Shown here piece after piece: positions 1 to 4,888 of a stretch of DNA of 8,513 bases (position 1 is the first letter of the stretch; each line of letters begins with the position of its first letter). Position numbers and translations under genes: made by a program. Source of the DNA: JBCBXA01 sp039816825 (GTDB lineage Bacteria; Pseudomonadota; Alphaproteobacteria; Rhizobiales; Rhizobiaceae); assembly GCA_039816825.1 (NCBI GenBank), contig JBCBXA010000117.1:1-8513 (forward strand), written 5' to 3'. The notes under the pieces are model-generated. The model had not been told where the DNA came from, searched no databases, and saw nothing but the letters and a program-made list of their open reading frames with translations.

Positions 1-657
1 ACCCATATAGGCCTCAAGCATCAGATCGCGGTCATAGCCAATCACTTCGCGCACTGCTTCGACCCGCTTGAGGTTTTCGCGCATGCCTGCCATCGCGTCC
101 TTTGGGCCATAGCCAAACCGCGACTTGAACGCCTGATAGCCGTTCTTCATCGCCTCTTCGGCCTCCGCCTGCATCACCTCAATTGGGCCAGCGTAGAGCT
201 TTGAGTAGTAGACTGGGATTTTCTCTTTCGTGCGCCCGCCGAGCAGTTTGAACACTGGCTTGCCAGTGAGTTTGCCCATCAGGTCCCATATGCCGATGTC
301 GATGGCGGAAATCGCCGTCATGCCGATGCCCTTTCGGCCCCAGGCATGGGTGCGGCGGTACATCTTTTCCCAGAGATACGCGTAATCGAATGGGTCATGT
401 CCAATGACGAGCGGCGCGTACCAATCGTCAATGGCTTTCTTAACTACGGTAGGTGCCAAGGCGGCGTTGCCGATGCCGATAGTGCCGTCCTCGGCCTCAA
501 CCTCGCAGGTTAGCCACTGGTGGAACCGGAAGGACGACATCGCGTCCCCCTTTTCATAAAGCGCATCACTCGCATTGGTGCAAAAATTGCCGGAGGGCGG
601 GACAGTTGGGCCTTTCCAGTTCCAGACACGGGTGCGGATGGATTTGATCTTGGTCAT
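1..657 (-). CDS. Enolase-superfamily (mandelate racemase/muconate lactonizing type) sugar-acid dehydratase, C-terminus outside window
   Basis: I translated the minus strand by hand from the ATG at 657; the frame stays open for 219 codons to the window edge, so only the N-terminal part is present. The capping-domain start (MTKIKSIRTRVW), the motif DIGIWDLMGK at about residues 120-129 followed by GKPVFKLLGG, and the start of the barrel domain are typical of the mandelate racemase/muconate lactonizing branch. The closest match by eye is the L-rhamnonate dehydratase-like group, whose members remove water from sugar acids using Mg2+. The lysine at the end of the second barrel strand is K178 (FKSRFGYGPKD). 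The first metal-ligand position, usually Asp, reads Glu215 (LMLEAYMG). The start overlaps the tctA stop as ATGA, so translation is probably coupled to the transporter, whose cargo is then likely the enzyme's substrate. The exact substrate cannot be read from this fragment. Confidence 0.85.
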   Translation of the reverse strand, partial: MTKIKSIRTRVWNWKGPTVPPSGNFCTNASDALYEKGDAMSSFRFHQWLTCEVEAEDGTIGIGNAALAPTVVKKAIDDWYAPLVIGHDPFDYAYLWEKMYRRTHAWGRKGIGMTAISAIDIGIWDLMGKLTGKPVFKLLGGRTKEKIPVYYSKLYAGPIEVMQAEAEEAMKNGYQAFKSRFGYGPKDAMAGMRENLKRVEAVREVIGYDRDLMLEAYMG

Positions 658-2150
658 GCAGAGGCCTCGTTGTCTGGACGGTTACGTTTGAATTGTTTGA
701 AAATCATCGGGCCAAAAAGCGCCAAAGCGGTCAGGATGAAGAACACCAAACAGATCGGACGGGTCGCCATCAGCCACCACTTTTCATCCAGCATCACCAT
801 GGATTGGCCCAGGCGTTGTTCCAGAATGCCGCCCAGGATCAGCCCGATGGCCAGCGGCACGACTGAAAACCCAAAGACCCGCATCGCGTAGCCAACCACG
901 CCAGCTATCAGGGCCACCCTGACATCAAACATGCTTTGAGCCAGAGCATAGGCCCCGACAATGGAGAACATGAAAACGCAGGGCCACAGTACCTGCGTGG
1001 GGATCAGCGTGACACGCGCAAACAGTTTGGCCCCAAAGAGACCAATGGCCAGAAACAGCAGGTTCACAAAGAGCATCGACCAAAAGATCGCGAAGGCAAA
1101 GTTCGCCTGTTCGGTGAACATGGTCGGACCGGGCCGCAACCCATGCACCAAAAGCCCCGCAAGAATTACCGCCGCTGTGGGGGAGCCGGGAATACCAAGC
1201 GCCAGCGTGGGCACCATTGCGCCCCCCGTGGCGGAATTGTTTGCAGCCTCAGACCCGGCGATCCCCTCCGGTGCGCCCTTGCCGAACTCCTCAGGCGTTT
1301 TCGACCACCGCTTGGCCTCATTGTAACCAATCATCGAGGCAACAGTGGCGCCTTCTGCCGGCAGGATGCCAATAAAAGTGCCGATGCCCGACGATCGAAG
1401 GATGGTCTTCCAGACCCTGCGGTAGTCTTCTCGGCTAGGCAGTTTGATTGCCTTCATTGTGATCGTTTCGCGCTTCTCATTCAGCCGGGTGGCCTGCGCG
1501 ATCAGCTCGGAAATGCCGAAGACCCCGATCATCACGGGCACAAAGCCGATGCCTTCGTAAAGATGCGGGCTGTCAAAGGTGAACCGTTTGACAGAGGTCA
1601 GAAGATCGGTGCCAACTGTTGCCAGCAGGATGCCCAATGCCCCCGCAATCAGGTTGCGAATGGGGGAGCCTCCGCCGATGCTGACCAGCATGGAGAGACC
1701 AAAGACCGTCAGCGCAAAGTACTCAGGTGGTGCAAAACTGTAGGCCGCACGGGCCAAGAGCGGCGCCGAGAGCATCAGCACAAAGACACTGAACACGCCG
1801 CCGATGGTCGATGACACGACAGCCAGCCCAAGCGCACGGCCTGCTTCGCCGCGCACGGCCATCGGATAGCCGTCAAGGCAAGTGGTCGCGCTGGCAGAGG
1901 TGCCGGGCGTATTAATCAGAATTGCCGTGATGGCACCCGCAAAGGTGGCCGAACAATAGATCGCCGTGAGGATCGAAATCGCGGCGACAGGTTCCATCGT
2001 CAGGGTGAAAGGCAATAAAAGGGCGGCGCCAGTCGTGGCGTTAAGACCCGGAAGCGCGCCGATGATGACCCCACCCAAAGTGGCGCAAATCAGAAGAAGG
2101 ATCAGATAAGGATCCCCTAGTGCCGCAAGCCCTTCCCAAAACGCCGCCAT
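654..2150 (-). CDS. tctA: Tripartite tricarboxylate transporter, large membrane subunit TctA
   Basis: This is the large transmembrane subunit of a TTT-family secondary carrier, which moves a carboxylate or sugar acid across the inner membrane after delivery by TctC. The family signatures are clear: GALPGLNATTGAALLLPFTL near the N-terminus, INTPGTSASATTCLDGYPMA in the first repeat, and GIPGSPTAAVILAGLLVHGL in the second. Many long hydrophobic segments fit the usual 10-12 helices, and the length (about 498 aa) is normal. I chose the ATG at 2150, which overlaps the tctB stop as TGATG and starts MAAFWEGL. An in-frame GTG at 2162 would add four residues (MVRL) but lies inside tctB and is less likely. 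The 3' end overlaps the start of the dehydratase gene by four bases, giving a tightly coupled operon. Confidence 0.94.
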   Translation of the reverse strand: MAAFWEGLAALGDPYLILLLICATLGGVIIGALPGLNATTGAALLLPFTLTMEPVAAISILTAIYCSATFAGAITAILINTPGTSASATTCLDGYPMAVRGEAGRALGLAVVSSTIGGVFSVFVLMLSAPLLARAAYSFAPPEYFALTVFGLSMLVSIGGGSPIRNLIAGALGILLATVGTDLLTSVKRFTFDSPHLYEGIGFVPVMIGVFGISELIAQATRLNEKRETITMKAIKLPSREDYRRVWKTILRSSGIGTFIGILPAEGATVASMIGYNEAKRWSKTPEEFGKGAPEGIAGSEAANNSATGGAMVPTLALGIPGSPTAAVILAGLLVHGLRPGPTMFTEQANFAFAIFWSMLFVNLLFLAIGLFGAKLFARVTLIPTQVLWPCVFMFSIVGAYALAQSMFDVRVALIAGVVGYAMRVFGFSVVPLAIGLILGGILEQRLGQSMVMLDEKWWLMATRPICLVFFILTALALFGPMIFKQFKRNRPDNEASA

Positions 2151-2620
2151 CAGCCGTACCACATGTTGGTAAGCTCTCCCCGCGGGAAGCGGACCTGAAA
2201 GGCCTGATCAAACAGGAAGAAGATCACCAGGGGCATCAGCACCCCGACCGCACCAAGGACAACCAGCCGCCGCTCCCCCCACAGCGCTGAAAGCGCAGCG
2301 GCAAAGACGCCCAAGGCGATGAATAGATCGATCTGTACCAGCAGGGCAAAGCCTGCCATGAGCGCAATGGTCAGCAGCGTTCTCGCGGACACGCGCTCTT
2401 GCATCTTGGCCGGATCAAACCACGCCATCAGTAGGGACAGCGCGATGATCAGCCCACAAATCAGTTGCGGAAAATCCGAAGGTTGGATGCCCCGCTTCAG
2501 AATCGGTGGCATCTTTTTGAACGTGGTCGAAATGTAAATCGCCACACAAGCAAACGCGATCAGGGCAAGTGGCACCAGCCACCGCACCAAACGGTCGGAT
2601 TTTTCGGAACTGTTCTGCAT
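2150..2620 (-). CDS. tctB: Tripartite tricarboxylate transporter, small membrane subunit TctB
   Basis: This is the small, poorly conserved membrane subunit of the TTT carrier, 156 aa with about four hydrophobic segments. They lie at roughly residues 13-31, 52-67, 83-125 (probably two passes) and 126-140. The C-terminus (QVRFPRGELTNMWYG) carries the RFP-x-G pattern often seen at the end of TctB proteins. Identification rests on size, topology and position between tctC and tctA more than on primary sequence. The ATG at 2620 lies 52 bp after the tctC stop; I see no strong Shine-Dalgarno there, so translation may depend on readthrough from tctC. The stop overlaps the tctA start. Confidence 0.9.
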   Translation of the reverse strand: MQNSSEKSDRLVRWLVPLALIAFACVAIYISTTFKKMPPILKRGIQPSDFPQLICGLIIALSLLMAWFDPAKMQERVSARTLLTIALMAGFALLVQIDLFIALGVFAAALSALWGERRLVVLGAVGVLMPLVIFFLFDQAFQVRFPRGELTNMWYG

Positions 2621-2642
2621 GGAACACCCAGAAGGTTGCGAA

Positions 2643-2660
2643 GCCGCCCCAATGGGCGGC
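2643..2660 (-). other. Intergenic hairpin between tctC and tctB
   Basis: A perfect 7-bp G+C stem (GCCGCCC / GGGCGGC) with a 4-nt loop starts 12 bases after the tctC stop. No T-tract follows on the transcribed strand, so it is not a standard intrinsic terminator. In binding-protein transporter operons such hairpins commonly protect or partly terminate the upstream message, so that the periplasmic protein is made in excess over the membrane subunits. That role is an inference here. Confidence 0.6.
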
Positions 2661-2672
2661 TTCTCTGTCGAG

Positions 2673-3623
2673 TTACTCGATGAAGCCCAGCTCTTTCAGG
2701 GCACCCTGCATGTCGTTGACCATGACGGACAACTGACTGCCCCAGACGTCGGAGCCTGCGACCGAGGTACTGTCCAGACCAACAGATGTCAGGAAGCCCT
2801 GATAGACCGTGTGGCCCATCGCCTTCATCAGGGACTCTTCGATCTTGGCCGCCAAATCATCAGGCGTGTCGGCATGAACGACAAAACCGCGCACGGTCGA
2901 GAAGCTGACGGGGATACCCATCTCTTCGGCGGTTGACACGTCGGGCAAGGCCGACATCCGCTCAGGTGCCAGCACCACAATGGGGCAGACATCGCCTGCT
3001 TCAATCTGACTGCCCGCTTCGGCCAGGTTCAGCACGGCTGCATCAACGGCACCCGCGACCAGCTGCGTGGCCAACTCACCACCGCCATCAAAAGGCAGGA
3101 TCTTTGGTGTCTGCATCCCGCCTTTTTTGGTGAACATGAATGCCGAAACGTCGTCGATGTTGCCCAGGTGGGTGGTGCCGTAGGTGATCGGCGCCTCTTT
3201 CTGCTTAGCGACAAAGTCCGCTGCATCGGCGTAGGCGCCGCAGCGCACCATCAGGATTTGTGGGTCATCCGTGCCACGCGCGATGGGGCGGATGTCCTCG
3301 AGCTTCATGTCGGTCTCACCCTTTGCAAGTGTCGCGGCATGGCCAATGGTAAATGTCAGGATCGTATATCCGTCCGCTGGTACGCCCAGATAATGATCCA
3401 TCGCTACGGCACCGCCGCCGCCCTTCTTGTTGACCACGATCATGTCCTGGCCAAGCTCGCGTCGAGCGCGCAACATCATCATGCGGGTTGTGACGTCAGT
3501 ACCGCCCCCGTTCCCGGCATGTGTGACAACTTCAATGGGCTTGCTGGGGTATTCTTCGGCGCTGGCAGAGCCAGCCAAAAGTGCCACCGCCGCAGCGACC
3601 GCACCAACAATACGCGATTTCAT
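2673..3623 (-). CDS. tctC: Tripartite tricarboxylate transporter substrate-binding protein TctC (Bug family)
   Basis: This is the periplasmic binding protein that captures the substrate for TctAB. The 316-aa product begins with a Sec signal peptide: Lys/Arg n-region (MKSR), an Ala/Val/Leu core, and a likely signal peptidase I site after ASA (residues 20-22). The mature N-terminus EEYPSKPIEVVTH matches the usual YPxKPI opening of Bug proteins. Further family features are GGGTDVTTR, VVNKKGGGGAVAMDHY and PADGYTILT. I chose the ATG at 3623 because a strong Shine-Dalgarno (GGGAGGA, 3628-3634) precedes it and the signal peptide starts there. An upstream start at 3686 would put 21 unrelated residues before the signal peptide and lies inside the promoter/operator. 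The ligand cannot be predicted with confidence; the co-transcribed dehydratase suggests a sugar acid or related carboxylate. Confidence 0.94.
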   Translation of the reverse strand: MKSRIVGAVAAAVALLAGSASAEEYPSKPIEVVTHAGNGGGTDVTTRMMMLRARRELGQDMIVVNKKGGGGAVAMDHYLGVPADGYTILTFTIGHAATLAKGETDMKLEDIRPIARGTDDPQILMVRCGAYADAADFVAKQKEAPITYGTTHLGNIDDVSAFMFTKKGGMQTPKILPFDGGGELATQLVAGAVDAAVLNLAEAGSQIEAGDVCPIVVLAPERMSALPDVSTAEEMGIPVSFSTVRGFVVHADTPDDLAAKIEESLMKAMGHTVYQGFLTSVGLDSTSVAGSDVWGSQLSVMVNDMQGALKELGFIE

Positions 3624-3671
3624 ATTTTCCTCCCTAATTGCGGCGACCCGTTCGCGGGAGCACCTTTTTGG

Positions 3672-3700
3672 AATTTGGCATGCCAAAATTTTGGAGTCAA
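3672..3700 (-). promoter_or_regulatory. Probable promoter of the tctCBA-dehydratase operon
   Basis: On the minus strand a -35 box TTGACT (3695-3700, five of six consensus bases) is separated by exactly 17 bp from a weaker -10 box CAAATT (3672-3677). Transcription would start near 3665, leaving a leader of about 40 nt before the tctC start, which has a strong ribosome binding site. The spacer is filled by the palindromes described separately. Confidence 0.55.
3674..3694. promoter_or_regulatory. Two overlapping palindromes, candidate operator in the tctC promoter
   Basis: TTTGGCATGCCAAA (3674-3687) is a perfect 14-bp palindrome, and CCAAAATTTTGG (3683-3694) is a perfect 12-bp palindrome sharing five bases with it. 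Together they give three alternating TTTGG/CCAAA half-sites. They occupy the spacer of the tctC promoter and part of its -10 box, where a bound dimer would block RNA polymerase. TTT/sugar-acid operons are often controlled by GntR-family (FCD) or LacI-type repressors, but no regulator gene is in the window, so the binding protein is unknown. Confidence 0.5.
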
Positions 3701-3774
3701 TTTTCTTTGCGTTCAGCCTTTACCACAGGCTTGGTCGACCCAGTGCAGACCTCGGATGCTGCGCGGCAAACCCG

Positions 3775-3783
3775 TGATATGAT
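3775..3783 (+). promoter_or_regulatory. Extended -10 element, candidate integrase promoter
   Basis: TGATATGAT combines the extended -10 TG with a -10 hexamer TATGAT that matches five of six consensus bases. It lies about 57 bp before the integrase ATG. No good -35 is present at the right distance, which is acceptable for extended -10 promoters. The site faces away from the tctC promoter, so the two operons diverge. Confidence 0.4.
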
Positions 3784-3840
3784 GCCTCGTCAACGTCGGG
3801 TTGTCGGTGTGGGAGGGCATGGCGGATCAGAGGATCAGTC

Positions 3841-4473
3841 ATGGAAACACCAAACTTACCTGCCATTCGCGCTCTTCGCCCTGCATGGAACAAAGGCCGC
3901 ATCGTCGGTCAGAAACGACCGCTGAAGCCAAAGCACGTTTGGGCGATCCGTGTGCGACTTGAATTGGCCGAGAACCATCGCGACCTGGCGCTGTTCAACA
4001 TGGCAATAGACAGCAAGCTCCGAGGTTGTGATCTCGTGAAGATGAAAGTGGTCGATGTCATGGCCTCGGGCCAAATCAAAGAGCGCGCTTCCGTTCTGCA
4101 AAGCAAAACCCAGAAACCCGTGCGGTTTGAGATATCTGAAGGCACACGCGCATCAGTCGAGAAGTGGATGGAAGACGAGCTCATGATTGGCTCCGAATAT
4201 CTATGGCCTGGCCGGTTCCACGAGCGCCTGCATATCTCGACACGGCAGTATGCACGGATCGTCCGCGATTGGGTCACATGTATCGGTCTGGAAGCGAGTG
4301 CATATGGCACGCATTCGATGAGGCGAACAAAGGTGACCCAGATCTACAAAAAGACAGGCAACCTGCGTGCCGTTCAGCTTTTGCTCGGCCACACGAAAAT
4401 GGACAGCACGGTTCGCTATCTCGGCGTTGAATTGGAGGATGCGCTGGCGATCGCGGAAGCCATTGAAATCTAG
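3841..4473 (+). CDS. Small tyrosine recombinase/integrase (catalytic domain only)
   Basis: This is a site-specific DNA recombinase of the phage-integrase family, 210 aa. The full catalytic set is visible: Arg61 (SKLRGCDL), Lys89 (LQSKTQKP), His158 and Arg161 (THSMRRT), His184 (LLGHTKMDSTVRYLG) and the nucleophile Tyr193. It lacks the usual N-terminal arm/SAM-like core-binding domain and is the size of the FimB/FimE invertases; similar short integrases are, from general knowledge, common in alphaproteobacteria. The ATG at 3841 is preceded by AGAGGA at about 12 bases. It sits between a housekeeping catabolic operon and a defence-like gene pair, so it may mobilise the latter or be a leftover of the element that brought it. 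It could also be an invertase or a stand-alone domestic recombinase. I found no att repeats. Confidence 0.88.
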   Translation: METPNLPAIRALRPAWNKGRIVGQKRPLKPKHVWAIRVRLELAENHRDLALFNMAIDSKLRGCDLVKMKVVDVMASGQIKERASVLQSKTQKPVRFEISEGTRASVEKWMEDELMIGSEYLWPGRFHERLHISTRQYARIVRDWVTCIGLEASAYGTHSMRRTKVTQIYKKTGNLRAVQLLLGHTKMDSTVRYLGVELEDALAIAEAIEI

Positions 4474-4480
4474 AAAACCC

Positions 4481-4502
4481 GGGCCGCTTACAAGGGCGGC
4501 CC
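4481..4502 (+). terminator. Hairpin downstream of the integrase
   Basis: A perfect 7-bp stem (GGGCCGC / GCGGCCC) with an 8-nt loop starts 7 bases after the integrase stop. The following sequence is not T-rich, so it is a terminator-like structure of uncertain strength that may need Rho, or a message-stabilising hairpin. Confidence 0.45.
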
Positions 4503-4742
4503 AATCCGGACATTGAACCAACCTTCGAGATTCTGCGGTGCGGTCCGTGGAAGCAGTCATTCGCCGCGCTGCCAAACTCTTGGACCGTTCGAACTCACAA
4601 TCTGCTGTACGAACTTGCACAGGATTCGGAGAAGTTCTCCATAAGTGGCACAGCATTGCGAGGCAGCACTATACTCGGCATTATCGACAAATCGACCGAG
4701 CGGAGCCTTCAAACGGAACCGCATAATTTGTTGGAGCTTATT
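4503..4742. other. Stretch without a recognisable gene
   Basis: I find no credible coding region here on either strand. A 62-codon open frame at 4538-4726 has no recognisable domain and no convincing ribosome binding site. The stretch may be remodelled or decayed DNA at the junction of the integrase and the defence-like module. The only structured parts are the palindrome and -10-like box described next. Confidence 0.5.
4628..4675 (+). promoter_or_regulatory. Possible promoter/operator upstream of the ATPase-HNH pair
   Basis: GGAGAAGTTCTCC (4628-4640) is a perfect inverted repeat of six bases around a single central base. Thirty bases after it TATACT (4670-4675) matches a -10 box at five of six bases. 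No convincing -35 lies 16-18 bp upstream. If used, transcription would start near 4682, about 200 bases before the ATPase start, with the small signal-peptide ORF inside the leader. Confidence 0.25.
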
Positions 4743-4823
4743 ATGAAGAGATTTGTTTTTCTTGCACTCGTCATGACCGCTAGTCCGGGCGGCCCTGCTT
4801 TGGCACAGTGCAACAACGACTGA
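4743..4823 (+). pseudogene. Truncated exported-protein gene (signal-peptide stub)
   Basis: A 26-codon ORF starts at an ATG with a good Shine-Dalgarno (GGAG at 4733-4736, 6-base spacing). It encodes a textbook signal peptide: MKR n-region, a hydrophobic core FVFLALVM, and a signal peptidase site after ALA (ALA|QCNND), then stops at TGA four residues later. The same frame stays open for 25 more codons after this TGA, to a second TGA at 4899-4901 that overlaps the ATPase start. This suggests a once longer secreted protein interrupted by a nonsense change and truncated when the neighbouring module arrived. A real small secreted peptide or a leader ORF is possible. I do not recognise a family. Confidence 0.45.
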
Positions 4824-4888
4824 ACCTTGGATTATTCGGTAACACAGGCTTTCCTACATGAGGAGCAATTCATAGTCGGGGTGGCAAA

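Noticed and set aside
936..1814. Long plus-strand open frame (292 codons) opposite tctA
   Set aside because: It is the antisense shadow of tctA. The encoded protein is Arg/Gln/His-rich with no domain, while the minus strand carries clear TTT family motifs.
3733..3740. GGTCGACC palindrome between tctC and the integrase
   Set aside because: An 8-bp palindrome is expected by chance in G+C-rich DNA, and it is not aligned with any promoter element.
3168..3782. Plus-strand open frame of 204 codons across tctC and its promoter
   Set aside because: It is antisense to the tctC signal peptide and mature N-terminus, and it runs through the tctC promoter. No domain is visible.
4646..4657. Sigma-54-like TGGCAC...TTGC element
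   Set aside because: The GG-to-GC spacing is 9 rather than the required 10 bases, so it would not be functional. It probably arises by chance.
4538..4726. 62-codon plus-strand ORF between integrase and ATPase
   Set aside because: It has no ribosome binding site, family resemblance or plausible composition, and is most likely a random open frame.
4474..4888. Possible retron non-coding RNA or CRISPR-like repeats upstream of the Septu-like pair
   Set aside because: Septu-type proteins are sometimes retron effectors, so I looked for a reverse transcriptase, long inverted repeats or regularly spaced repeats. None is present in the window.
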